A stretch of 64,000 bases of DNA from Mercurialis annua. Lineage: Eukaryota > Streptophyta > Magnoliopsida > Malpighiales > Euphorbiaceae. Of the stretch, positions 10,445-21,137 are shown piece by piece; position 1 is the stretch's first letter; every line of letters starts with the position of its first letter. A model generated the notes under the pieces. The model saw only the letters and a program-made list of their open reading frames with translations, searched no databases and was not told where the DNA came from. The stretch lies in assembly GCF_937616625.2 (NCBI RefSeq), contig NC_065570.1, positions 48,165,665 to 48,229,664 on the forward strand, written 5' to 3'. Position numbers and translations under genes: made by a program.

Positions 10445-11813
10445 CTAGGCTATGCCCATTAAGTTCGAGAAAGTTGTGGGTTTATTGACTAGCAGCTTGT
10501 CCACCAGTTTTCCGAATCGCGTCCCTTCTCGCAATGCTTCTTTCGCCATGTCGACGTTCAGGTTGTCTATCTTCATAGCTTGCTTGTTGAATCGTTCGAT
10601 GTAGCTTCGCAGGGTTTCTCCTTCTTCTTGGATGCAGGCTCTCAGGATACTGGTAGTGGTTTTAGCTGGGATGTTTGTGAGATATCTATTAAGGAACTCT
10701 GTTGAAAGCGAAGCGAAGCTTTTGATCGAGCCTGGTTTTAATTTGTTATACCATCTCTGGGCTGTGCCCGTGAGTGTGGTAGGGAAAACCCTGCAGAGAA
10801 TGGCGTCTGATACGCTGAGTAGCCCCATGGTCGGTGTGAACCTAGAAGTATGGTCTCGGGGGTCTCCTTCCCCATTGAAAATTGGCAGGATCGGCAGCTT
10901 CATGCTGTGCGGGATGGGTTCCTCCATGATCTCGGGCGAGAGGGGTGATCCTTTCAACCTGAGGTCGTCTATATCCAATTCTTCAGATTTTAGTTTTTTG
11001 AGTGCTTTGGCGATCTTCTCTTCTAAATCTTCTTCCACCACATATGTGGCCTTGCTTTTTTTGGGGTGTCTCTGACGATTCGCCCTCTCCTTCTTGGTGT
11101 TTTTTCTTAGTTTGCTCTTTCCCTGCATCTCTTTCTTGTCGCTTGCTCCTTGGCGGGGCGTCTTCTTTTTCCTTCTCCCTTCGTTCGTCTCTTTTTGAAT
11201 TCAGACCGCTCCGGGCGTCCTCCTGGTTGTGCTCATTTCTGGGTGTCTCCGGTGATTCCTCGTTAGATTTGTCTCTGTTCGGACTTTCCTCGTCGCTGGT
11301 TCTATTTTCTCGCTGGTTTCTTGCTTCGTTTCTTTCTCCGTTCCCTCTGGTTCGGGGTTCCTTGCTTTTATTGTTTTCTGCCCTTGTCTCTCGTCGGCCT
11401 GGGTTTGCGTTTTCTGTTCTTTCTCTTCTTCTGGGAGCTGTAGGGCTGAAATTTTCCCTTAGGATTTTCATAGTTTTTTCGTGCCTGTCGTTTGTTCTTT
11501 TGGCTTCGCTAGCCAATCTGTCAAGATTTGCCTGTACTGATTCTAGCATCTTTTTCAGTATTTCGTTGTGTGGATCTTGTGTTGCTGCGTTTGGTGCTTG
11601 TTCTTCAGTGCCCAGATTGAAAGCAATTGGGTTGCTTCCCCTCATCGGATTAGTTTGGTATTGGGGTGTTGAAAAAGAGGGCCCTCCGGTATTGCTTTTT
11701 TCCCCGGAGTTGTGAAGCCCGTCTTCCGTCACGTTGATTATCTCCGGAGTGCTTTTTGGGTCCATTGGTTGTTTGTCTTTCAGGTTTACTCTTTCAGAAG
11801 TCATCTTCTTCAA
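10445..11813 (-). pseudogene. Retrotransposon gag, interrupted (frameshift and TAG)
   Basis: The N-terminal part (11813-10983, start MKKMTSERVNLKDKQ) is highly charged, Arg/Glu/Lys-rich. The second part (open from 11128 to 10445) is in another frame and contains the retrotransposon Gag core: LPILPIFNGEGDPRDHTSRF, GTAQRWYNKLKPGSIKSF, EEGETLRSYIERFNKQA. The two overlap between 11128 and 10983, so the change of frame falls there, as a single indel or a ribosomal frameshift. The core ends at an in-frame TAG (10445-10447), after which the same frame continues with Gag-like sequence for 229 codons. The protein would form the capsid of the element. Pseudogene status is likely but not certain because everything else is well preserved. 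Confidence 0.75.
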
Positions 11814-11868
11814 TGAGATTTGTTTTTGAGTTCAGAAAAGCTCCTTCTTTTGAAGTTTAGTTAAGCTT

Positions 11869-11887
11869 TTCCCACAGACGGCGCCAA
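11869..11887 (-). promoter_or_regulatory. Primer-binding site (TGGCGCCG type)
   Basis: On the minus strand, two bases after the right LTR, the sequence reads TGGCGCCGTCTGTGGG. Plant gypsy elements often start the PBS with TGGCGCCG, complementary to the 3' end of tRNA-Asp; only the first eight or nine bases match that pattern here. It fixes the element's orientation as minus. Confidence 0.75.
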
Positions 11888-11888
11888 T

Positions 11889-12477
11889 TGATGGAGTCTG
11901 CCTTCTGAACCGGTGAGTAAGACCTGCAAAACAGGGTAGAAGCTAACCGGACGGTGGTTGTCCGATTAACTCTCCGATGCTAAAGTCAGTTTAGAGCTTT
12001 GAGCAGCGTTTTGAGTATATGAATGTAATTGTGATTCTAGGCATACCTCGTGCTCCTTTTATAGTAGTCGAATATACCTAGTAGAGTTGTATTAGGCAGG
12101 TGAATCCTACTTTATAGGGATTCGGCAATATCGTAAAGATTCTCCTGATTTGTCGTGATCTACCTTAATCTGATAAGAGTCCTATTTAGGAACGTCTTCC
12201 TAAATAGTCTTATCTTCCTAAAGTAGAGCTTATCCTTCCATATGTAGTGTTTGTGTCCGAATAGGACAATATTTCCATACTTAGTCGATTACCCGAATCC
12301 CGGACCCGACGCGCTTTCGGCGGATCATGTGGGATTCGGTCTTTATGTCACGGAATCTTAAGAGATTCGGCGTCTCCTTCATATCTTCGGATCTTCAGGG
12401 GGAGTCCGGTATCACCTGAGAGTGGATCTCCTGCAACTCGGCTCCATTATACTTACAATAGGATTCGGTATCCATCA
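11889..12477 (-). repeat. 5' LTR of the 6.9-kb retrotransposon
   Basis: 589 bp, TGATGGAG...ATCCATCA, bordering the PBS on one side and the GTTAA target duplication on the other. In the minus orientation this copy supplies the promoter for gag-protease. Confidence 0.95.
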
Positions 12478-12803
12478 GTTAACGAATAGGAATAAAATTA
12501 GACTTCTATATTGGTTATGAGTTACTTAAAAATTTAACCTTTATAAACATAGTAGTAAAAATTAATAATAAAAAACTCAAACTTTTAATTTAAATAGTTT
12601 TTCTGATATCTTTTAAAATAATTTAAATGAACATTAATTTATCAAAATTAAACATAACGACCTATTAAAACTAAACAAATATATAAAATATATGTTGGTT
12701 TATAAATAAATAAAAAATTATCCAAATTTTGATATATTCAAATAAAAAATATAAACAGAGCTCTACTAATTGTAATATTTTAAACGTTAATAATTAAAAA
12801 AAA

Positions 12804-12830
12804 TCGTGCAACGCACAGGACTAAAGCTAG
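12804..12830 (+). mobile_element. Helitron 3' terminus
   Basis: The sequence contains a short GC hairpin (GTGCAACGCAC) followed within about ten bases by CTAG and a T, the 3' signature (hairpin plus CTRR, then T) of Helitrons. The 5' TC end was not located; it may lie on the other side of the LTR retrotransposon, which would then be inserted into it. Confidence 0.55.
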
Positions 12831-12957
12831 TATATATGATATTTTTTGATAAAAAAATAGATTCTTTTAAATATTTTTATAATAAATTATGTGAAAATAA
12901 ATAAATAAAGTCAGCAGTTTAATTCTTGCTATAAATATAGTTTGACCATTTTAATAA

Positions 12958-13463
12958 GGCCTAATCACTCAAAAACCCCTCACCTTTAAACTTTTTTTCA
13001 ATTCCACCCCGACGTTGAAAATTTGTCAATTTTACCCACTTTTGAATTTTCCGTTTTCAATTGTACCCCAATATTTTAATATTTGTTAATTTTTTTTACT
13101 TAAATGAGGAAATCATTCAATTAATTAAGTCTAAACATGAAATCCAATTCTTTTTTATTCAAAAAAGTACAAATAAGTCCTTTATTTTTAAAAATAAACT
13201 AAAAACCATAATCAAATTAACACTAATTTAAATTCTTAATTAATTTAACTAAATTTAAATAAATTTTAAAAATATACAATCAATATATGCGAGACATGGA
13301 GAATGTTTTAAACAAATTTCCAAACGCAAAAGACGTTAATTTAATTTTTCAGGGTACAATTGAAACACAAAAATGCAAAATAGAGTAAAATTGACAAATT
13401 TTCAACGTCAGGGTATGATTGAAAAGGGGTTAAAAGGTCGGGGTTTTTTTAAGACATTAGGCC
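12958..13463. mobile_element. MULE-type MITE, 506 bp (GGCCTAAT family)
   Basis: The ends are GGCCTAAT and ATTAGGCC with about 80 bp of imperfect inverted repeat that includes GACGTTGAAAATTTGTCAAT on both arms. A perfect 9-bp target duplication, TTTTAATAA, flanks it (12949-12957, 13464-13472). Non-coding; the 9-bp duplication indicates mobilisation by a Mutator-type transposase. Confidence 0.9.
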
Positions 13464-14039
13464 TTTTAATAATTAGTGGCATTGAAAGTTGCGAAAAATG
13501 ATTAGATAAGTAAACAATTTCCTTTTTCTTGCAAGGATACCCTCATAGTGTGTTTAATTTCAAAAATATAATTGTGGCCAAATTGTGTCCAAAATATTCG
13601 GGCCAAATAGATTTTCCCATAAAAATATTAATAATAAGTTCTATAATAATTTTCTGTATCAATACTTGGTAATGTACATTGAGATGTACTTGTCATTGTT
13701 GTGGCTGACATTATTGTTGCTTTGGTTGAATGTGCACTGATCTGCATTCCAAAACAATGCTGAAATTTAAAAAAGTGTCATTGCAAAAGAAAAGAAACTA
13801 ACTATTATAATTATTAGAACAAATTATTCCGACAGTGCATAAACGTTTTTTTAGATCTTTTATGTTAGATACCTTTTCTTTTCTATATTAATGTTTTAAC
13901 TTTTTAAAAGTGTCCCAAACGAGTGTTTTTTTCAAATTTTCTATCCGAACTAGTATTAAAGTTAAAAAAAGTTCTAATTGTCATTTTAATTCCATCGATA
14001 TAAATATATAAATATACACTGGAAATAAATTTAATTTTA

Positions 14040-14216
14040 TCTTTAAACTTAGTTAATTAAATGATTTCATCATTTAAATAAAAGATTGTGAAAAATTAAA
14101 AAATTAGGGTACAATTGAAACGAGAAAATGCAAAATAGGGTAAAATTGACCAGTTTTCAACGTCAGGGTAGAATTGAAAAGGACTAAAAGATCAGGATTT
14201 TTTGAAGTATTAGGCC
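14040..14216. mobile_element. Truncated copy of the GGCCTAAT MITE family
   Basis: The segment ends ATTAGGCC and shares GTACAATTGAAAC, TTTTCAACGTCAGGGTA and the ATTGAAAAGG block with the right half of the element at 12958-13463. No matching left terminus is present, so it is a right-end fragment. Confidence 0.7.
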
Positions 14217-14699
14217 ATTTTTTAATATAAATATGCATATTTAGCTATCAAGTTAGGTTAAAGCTAATATATTTTTAAAAAATGAAATAAAAATAAAAAT
14301 ATGAAAAATAAAATATATTTGAATAATTATTTATTTTTTATTTTATTAAAAATATAACATCAATGATAATTTCTAATGATTATTTTTGAACAAATTATTC
14401 ATGTAAAAGAATATTCTCATAGTATTTTTCACATCAATAATCACATTGGAACTATACGATTGCTGACGTCATTTTTTATGTAAAAAAAATTAAGAATTCA
14501 AAGCTTTATTAAAACTTATCATTAGAATCAAATTCAGAATCTGATCAAACAAATTTAATGTAATATTAATTACTTTAATGTAAAATATATCATTAACTCA
14601 TATCTTTGTCTATGTTATATGGTGTCACGTTAGGCGAAAATGCAATGCAATAGTCTGGCTCACGTTACACCAGCTTCCTCAACTGGTCGGTTTCTTTGT

Positions 14700-14985
14700 A
14701 TTTTCGTTTTTTCATTTTAATCACGCAGTTTAAATTTTTTTATTTTCATACACAAATTACCACCTTTTCTCAAATTCATGCACGGTGTTAAGGTGTCACG
14801 GCCCCATTAGTGTAAATCACTGAGGTGGAGGTCATTTTACATCAATAAATGAGTACCACTTCAGCACCGTGCATGAATTTGAAAAAAATGGTAGTTCGTG
14901 CATGAAAATGAAAAAAATTTAACTGCGTGATTAAAATGAGAAAACTTGTAAAGTTCGTGATTTGTTTTGACATTAATCCTTTCAA
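14700..14985. mobile_element. Inverted-repeat element (foldback MITE-like)
   Basis: ATTTTAATCACGCAGTTTAA on the left is complemented by TTAACTGCGTGATTAAAAT on the right, and CAAATTCATGCACGGTG by CACCGTGCATGAATTTG, giving arms of roughly 100 bp around a short centre. The right arm extends further (to ATTAATCC) than the left, so the left end may be truncated. No target duplication was found. Confidence 0.65.
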
Positions 14986-14999
14986 GCTGCCCTTCTGTT

Positions 15000-16250
15000 C
15001 ATTGTCTCCATACGCCCCTCAGATCTTTCAGACCTGGTCCAAATCTTATTTTCGTGTTTTAGGGATCGTTTGAATTTTAAAATTGCCCCCGTTTGAGCCC
15101 ACAGACTTGTAATTAGTAGTGGGATGTTTTTGTAAGATATAATTGCCTAATTGGTGAAACCCAGTTTGTAGCGGGGCCTGAAACCCAAAATTATAATACG
15201 CCACGTATAATTCGGGCCTCGAAGCCCAAGTCCGATAAGACCAGCAACTTCCACGCGTGATTTTGGGTTTGTTTGAACTCGGAATTGATCCCAGTTTAAA
15301 CTAGTGGATTCGTATCGATGAGACAAATTTTTTTTGCATTTGACCAAGTCCTAATTTCCACCACATCGACTGCCAGATGACATACGAGTGCCACACACTC
15401 CGGGTCTACAAGGTTTAAAAGTATTTCTAATTTTGTGTGTATATCAACTGCCTTTTGTGCATATTAAAATTGTTTAATCCATATCTACTAGTCTATGTTA
15501 GCAAGCTTTTAACTCCTTTTCATAGCTGTAGTTTGTAATTCATTTCTTCTGTTGTAATTCTATATCTCGGACAAAAAAAAAATTCTTTAATCGCTTTTCA
15601 AAGCATACCCGAATCCAATATTAACAGACTAATGAATTTAAATATAATAAATTAGTAGTTAAAACTAGCATGTCCAACAAATCACATGAAAAATCATAGA
15701 ATTGCCATGAAAATGTGATTAGTAGTTATATAGGCATTCAAGATTATTTAATAAAATCAATTTCACATAGACTTTCATTTTAACCTTTATGCATGTAAAT
15801 TTATCCAGACCATCACATGTTCGTTATTTGATAGGCATCCTAGGATTAGATGAATGTTTAGGTGTACTTGTTACATATCTCACATGCCAGTCAAGATCTA
15901 GTATTATATGCGTCTCACATGATTTACTGCTTTCTAGACGTCTTTACTTTCCAGTACCTTTATCGTATGAATTGCCTGAATGGTTGAGATGAGAGTTAAC
16001 CGAATATGCCCAATAAATAAAACGTAATTGATAAGTCAAGTACAAGAGTTTCGGTAGTGTCCGTCGAATCCGGTCTTTTAGTCTGATGTAAGGTGGTCTC
16101 GTCCATAAGTGTGAGAGATCTACCAAGTCGGTATAAAAGGCATTTCCTAGTTGATTTAGGTGGCGACTCCATTTTTCAAACCATTCTAGATCCGAAATCC
16201 ATAAGTCTGGGCGAGCGGCCCCTGAACCCGGCTCCACTCACAGTATAATT
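15000..16250. other. Less AT-rich stretch without a recognisable gene
   Basis: Two islands stand out: 15147-15347 (minus open for 66 codons, several GGGCC/GGCC motifs) and 15944-16237 (minus open for 97 codons, MEPGSGAARPDLWISDLEW...). The second contains GGTGGCGACTCC, a sequence I associate with dispersed plant retroelements, and may be a retroelement fragment. No domain or splice structure supports a host gene in either place. Confidence 0.3.
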
Positions 16251-16917
16251 ATTTTTATCTCAAACTCAGTTTGAGCTCTTAATAAATCTAAATATTTATG
16301 GACGAGTTCAAGCTTTTCCTATTATGTAATTTTTCATATAAATTAAAAAATCGGTCTAAACCCGTATATATAAAATTTAACGGCTGAATTTGTATAATAG
16401 AGTCGAGATTTGACCGAGCTCCGGATGGAATTACTTATGTAAAAAATAGAAAAGTTCGACTTGCTGGGTCCATAAATAGGTCTTAGATAAAATTTATTTT
16501 CAAGTTTTTATAATATCAAATTTTCTCAATTGGATCTTTCCACTATAATTTACACACAATGTATTTTTATATTTTTTAATTTTTTTTTTGAGAAAATATT
16601 TTTTAATTTTATAGAAACTAGATTTTTCTACTATAAAAAATGTCAACAGTGTCATGATTGACCCAAAAAAATTGATTGAGAGATTCGATTTCAATAAAAA
16701 TAAAATACACAGATCCAATTTTAAAAATAAAATTAATTTAAAAAATGATTAAAAAATTAAGAGGTCGTGGAGTACACACACTATTATTAATAAGGATAAA
16801 ATAAAAAATAAAAAAAGACAGATAATAATTTTTTTTACTGTGTGTAAAAGTAAAGACTAATGAAGTATTAATTTAAAAAATATTAGAAAACAGGATTTAA
16901 ATGCATTTTGTAAATAT

Positions 16918-18289
16918 GGGTTTTTGACGGATTTGTTTCTACGGAATTTAAAAAATTTTAATTTTGTGCCTGTTTTAAAAAAATACCAATTTTATGCCTG
17001 AACCCACAAATTTTTCACTCAATCCGCATTAGATGTGGATTGAAGGTAAGCAGCAATCCACATTTTTAAAATGCGGATTGTATGCTTATTTGTTTGGTAG
17101 AAAAACAGATTTAGTCTCTAAATTAAACCAACTGATATAACGATTACTTCTTATTTTTGTATTTCTATCAATATGAAATATGGTTAATAGTCTTTTCAAT
17201 CCTTCATTTCTTTAACTTATACAATTTTTTTTAATTTTTTATTTACTTTAACGATCAAATATCCGATTAAATTCAATTACTTACATATTATTCAAGTGCA
17301 AAATTAATTTATAGTTGTCTTGTAGGTCGTAATTATAGAAATTTAAAATTTAAATTTGGGAATTGAAATTTTAATAATCGGTTTTAAACGGAACAAATGA
17401 AGTTTAGAAGGTAAATATATTATAAATTAATATATCAATGTACATCTCTAAATGTAGAGTTAAAAGTTTCGGATAAAATCTCGAAATTAAAATGTCAAAA
17501 TTTAGAAGTTTCGAAGTAATATAAAAATATATAAGTTAAGATATATATATATATATAAAAATTATATTTATAAATATATAACAAATAAAAAAAAGAAAAA
17601 AAAGGTTCATTTAATCCCTAAATTTTCTTCTTCCATCATACTCCACCGTCTCCCTTTCTTTTTTTTTCTTTTTTTTATTTATTATATATATGTATATAAA
17701 TAATTTATATATATCTTAACTTATATACTTTTATATTACGTCGAAACTTTTAAATTTGACACTTTAATTTCGAGGTTTTATCCGAAACTTTTAACTCTAC
17801 ATTTAGAAATGTACATTGATATATTAATTTTTAGTATATTTACCCTCTAAACTTCATTTGTTCTGTTCAAAACCGGTTATTAAAAATTAAAATGCCAAAT
17901 TTAAATTTTAAATTTCTATAATTACGACCTACTTTCTAGGACACCTATAAATTAATTTTACACTTAAATAATACGTAAGTAATTGAGTTTGGTCGAATAT
18001 TTGATCGTTAAATTAAGAAAATGTTTAAAAGAACGATTGTATAAATTAAAGAAATGAAGGATTGAGCAGATTATTAACCATATTTCATATTGATAATAAA
18101 AACAAAAATAAAAAAGAAATAATAAATTATTGGTTTAAATTAAGGGTGAAAATATAAATTTTGCCAAAATTTTTCATACAATCCGCGTTCTAATATTGCG
18201 GATTGCAGGCACAAAATTGGTATTTTTTTAAAAGGAGGTACAAAATTGAAATTTCTTAAATTTTATAGGCATAAATCCGTTAAAAATCC
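16918..18289. mobile_element. Long-inverted-repeat Mutator-like element (1.37 kb)
   Basis: Almost the whole element is two arms of roughly 650 bp in inverted orientation around an A/T-rich centre (about 17580-17690). Matching blocks include TTTTGTGCCTG near the outer ends, GGTCGTAATTATAGAAATTT with its complement near 17920, and GAGTTAAAAGTTTCGGATAA with its complement near 17790. The ends read GGGTTTTTGACGG and (complemented) GGATTTTTAACGG. A 9-bp target duplication with one mismatch, TGTAAATAT / TGCAAATAT, flanks it. No coding sequence. A transcript across it would fold into a long hairpin. Confidence 0.85.
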
Positions 18290-18584
18290 TGCAAATATTT
18301 ATTAAAAAAAAGGTGTCGCTCATAAACTCTCACGTGTGATAAACACAGACAGGGTGTGATGATGAGTAGAGTATTAAATATCTTAACTCAATCCCACACC
18401 GCATAATCAATCACACCATTGTCCCAACTTTTTGAGACTCGCATTTTGATACTCTAATCCAACGGCTGATATCACGTTGGATTGTAATAGGTCCCACCAT
18501 GCCACATCATTTTAGGTCCTACTCCTACAGTGCCATTTCCCTTTCTAACATAGTTGGGCTGTCCTAAAAACATCATAAAAAGTA

Positions 18585-19035
18585 GGCAAAAGGGCTCAAA
18601 AACTACCCACCTTTCATTTTTTTTTCAATAGCACCCTGACCTTGTAATTTTTTCAATAGCACCCTATTTCGTATTTTTGGATTTCAATAGCACCCCGACC
18701 TTGTAATTTTGTCAATAGCACCCTATTTCGTATTTTTCGATTTCAATAGCACCCTAAATCATCAAATTAAACTCATTTATCGAGGACTTATATGAATTTT
18801 TTTTAAGTTAAAAGGACTTGTTTAAATGTGTTCAAGTAGAAAAAAGTATAATTTCACCTTTAAATTTAGTTCTTTTGAAAATTTTCATCCTTATAGTAAT
18901 CAAATCATCTAATTTTCTCAATTAGGGTGCTATTGAAATTGAAAAATACGAAATAGGGTGCTATTGACAAAATTACAAGGTGAGGGTGTTATTGAAAAAA
19001 AATTGAAAGCTCGGTAGTTTTTGAGCCCTTTTGCC
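18585..19035. mobile_element. MULE-type MITE, 451 bp (GGCAAAAGG family)
   Basis: The ends are GGCAAAAGGGCTCAAAAACT and its complement AGTTTTTGAGCCCTTTTGCC, flanked by a perfect 9-bp duplication TAAAAAGTA (18576-18584, 19036-19044). The left half holds a tandem duplication of about 60 bp (CAATAGCACCC(T/C)GACCTTG units near 18638-18760). The right half keeps only one inverted copy. Non-coding. Confidence 0.92.
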
Positions 19036-19420
19036 TAAAAAGTAAAAACAACAACTTATTCTCTTGTAGGGTAATGAGCCGTTGCTAGGGCTACGGTGGT
19101 CGGTTTGATTTGGTTGGGTTTAAAATCGGCTTAAACCGACCAACCGAAGATTGTCAAATTTTCACACTAAACCAAACTATGAATTTGAATTACATCAAAC
19201 AAAATTAAAATATTAAGTTCACTTCAGTATGTTTAAAAAATCTAAATTTTTAACTTTTTTGTTTTAAAATAATTTAAATATTAGAAAACAATTATCTAAT
19301 AATTTTTTTTATATATGTTTACTAGTATATTTATCTATGTATAAATTTTATTAATTTTTTGTGTCAACTATAATTAAGAAATTAAAAAAGTATAAATATA
19401 TGTTTTTATATTATTTATTT

Positions 19421-21137
19421 GGGATATTGGCAAAATAAATTTGAACGTTTTGCTTTTATAGCGATTTAATCCGAACGTTTAAAACGTTAAAAAACAAAGG
19501 CCAAATAAACAAAAAAGTCAAACCTTTCATGAAAGTTTCACAAAAGTTCAAACCAATGTTTTTAAAACCGGACCGGAGATCAAACCGGCTTCATCGGGGG
19601 TTCATGGTTCGACCGGTTCAACCGGGTTCAACCGGATTTTTAATAATAATAAATATAAATTATTTAAATTTGAAATACATGTATTATAAATAAAAAATAT
19701 GATAAAATATTTAAATAAAATTATTTTTATATTTTATTATATAAAATGTAATTATAAATAATCAATGTTTAAGAATATATAAAATGATTATACTAAATGA
19801 GGAAAAAAAATAAACTTTTAGTTTTAATAATAATTATTTTTAAATTAAAATTATACAATTATAGTTTATAAATAAAAATATGATGACACATTTAAATAGA
19901 ATTAATTACTAAATGTGTGAAATACAATTATAATTGATGAATATTTAGGTGTACATAAAATAATTATATTGTATGAGATAGAAAAAATATAACTTTTAAA
20001 CAAATAACTTTCAATTTAACATTCAACATATTTTTATTTAGATTTAAAAATAATTTATTGTGTGAAATATAATTATAGATAATAATGTTTAAGAGTATAT
20101 AGAAAAATTATTTTATATGAAAAAATAATATAATTTTTTTAAAATTTTAATATTTAATAATTATAAAATCATAATATATGATAAGACATTTAATAAATAA
20201 AAAATATGATAGTATATTTAAATATAATTATAAATAATTAATACTTTAGAGTATATAATAGTGTTAGAGAGAGTATAATTAACTTTTTGAGTGAAAATAT
20301 TTTATTATGAGGGTTGACATGTGATATGAGAGAGAAAATAATGTGTAAAAAATAATAATTATTTATATGAGAGAGAAAAAATACACATGGGTAAGAGAAA
20401 AAAAGACACAGATCACAAATATATTTTTTGGTCAAAAAATGCCTTTTTTGACCAATTTATTGAAAACCGGATTTTTATGGTTTTTATGGAAAACCGGATT
20501 TTCCGGTTAACTCCGGTTTTTGACCGGTTTTTTATATTGCGATTTTAACAAAAAACCGGACCGGATAGCTGATCGGTTCCCGGCTAACCCGGTCTGACCG
20601 GTCGGTCCGGTCCGGTTTTCAAAACATTGGTTCAAACTTTTTAATTTTATCCAATTTATCGTAAAACGCACGATTTTATTTCAATTATGTCCAACTTTCA
20701 GCGCCACGTAGACGCCACATGAGAAAAATTACATAGTTGGACATTATTGAAACGAAATCCTGCGTTTCAGGACAAATTGGATAAAATTAAAAAGTTTGGA
20801 CTTTTGTGAAACTTTCATGAAAGCTTTTGTCTTTTTTGGTTATTTGGACAAAAACAGATCCCAACCTTTTTTATTTTTACAATTTGTAGCTCCAATCAGT
20901 TTTTCGGTAGTTTTCTCCTTTATAGGCTACAAAGTGTACAAACACAAAAAGTTTGGATTTTATTTGAATTTTTTTGAAACGTTGGAATTTAATATATGCC
21001 AATACATGTATCTAATATGACTGTCATGTATGTACGAAGTTGCCGGAAAACTGTCGCACTGCAAATTGCAAAAATAAGAAAGGTTGAAATTCGTTTCGTA
21101 AGGTTTTAAACGTTGGGATTTGTTTTGCAAACATCCC
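19421..21137. mobile_element. Mutator-like inverted-repeat element, middle of the nest
   Basis: The ends are imperfect inverted repeats (GGGATATTGGCAAAATAAAT versus complemented GGGATGTTTGCAAAACAAAT, both then AACGTTT). Further in, CTTTCATGAAAGTTTCACAA is repeated inverted near 20803, and AATTTTATCCAATTT near 20645 pairs with AAATTGGATAAAATT near 20772. The left arm is cut exactly by the hAT at 19554, and the sequence resumes after it, so the order of insertion is clear. The target duplication is poor (TATTTATTT / TATTTTTAA), so the superfamily is less certain. Confidence 0.6.
19554..20629. mobile_element. Non-autonomous hAT element (1,076 bp), innermost
   Basis: The ends are CAATGTTTTTAAAACCGGAC and the complement of CCGGTTTTCAAAACATTG, with further CCGG-rich subterminal repeats on both sides. 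A perfect 8-bp target duplication GTTCAAAC flanks it (19546-19553 and 20630-20637), as expected for hAT. The interior is AT-rich with no transposase. It interrupts the left arm of the surrounding inverted-repeat element. Confidence 0.92.

Larger units (their letters stand above)
5570..12477 (-). mobile_element. Gypsy-type LTR retrotransposon lacking pol (6.9 kb)
   Basis: Two 589-bp direct repeats bound the element, each starting TGATGGAGTC and ending ATCCATCA. A perfect 5-bp target duplication, GTTAA, flanks it (5565-5569 and 12478-12482). The primer-binding site next to the right LTR and the purine tract next to the left LTR both place transcription on the minus strand. Gag and an aspartic protease are encoded in that direction, but reverse transcriptase, RNase H and integrase are absent. 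The space is instead taken by an oppositely oriented spliced gene (6697-8602). The two LTRs differ at about five positions by eye (under 1 percent), so the insertion is young. Gag style and PBS suggest a Ty3/gypsy element, possibly Tat clade; the clade is inference. It must depend on pol supplied by another element. Confidence 0.92.
3782..13618. mobile_element. Mutator-like element, split by later insertions
   Basis: The ends form imperfect inverted repeats: the left begins GGGCAATGCTAAATGGCCCG and the complement of the right begins GGGAAAATCTATTTGGCCCG, with similarity continuing through GGACACAA and GGCC. A perfect 9-bp direct repeat, ATAAAAATA, flanks it (3773-3781 and 13619-13627), which is the target-site signature of Mutator-type transposases. 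Removing the LTR element at 5570-12477 and its target repeat leaves about 2.9 kb. No transposase is recognisable, so it is non-autonomous or decayed. It also holds a Helitron 3' end (12830) and a MULE-MITE (12958-13463). The pairing of ends almost 10 kb apart rests on both the repeats and the target duplication. Confidence 0.8.

Noticed and set aside
11002..11715. A 237-codon plus-strand frame
   Set aside because: It is the complement of the charged gag N-terminal region; the reverse of Arg/Glu/Lys codons gives Ser/Leu/Phe-rich nonsense. The minus frame has the recognisable Gag core next to it.
15944..16237. A 97-codon minus-strand gene
   Set aside because: No domain, and it includes sequence resembling dispersed retroelement DNA; listed only as an uncertain stretch.
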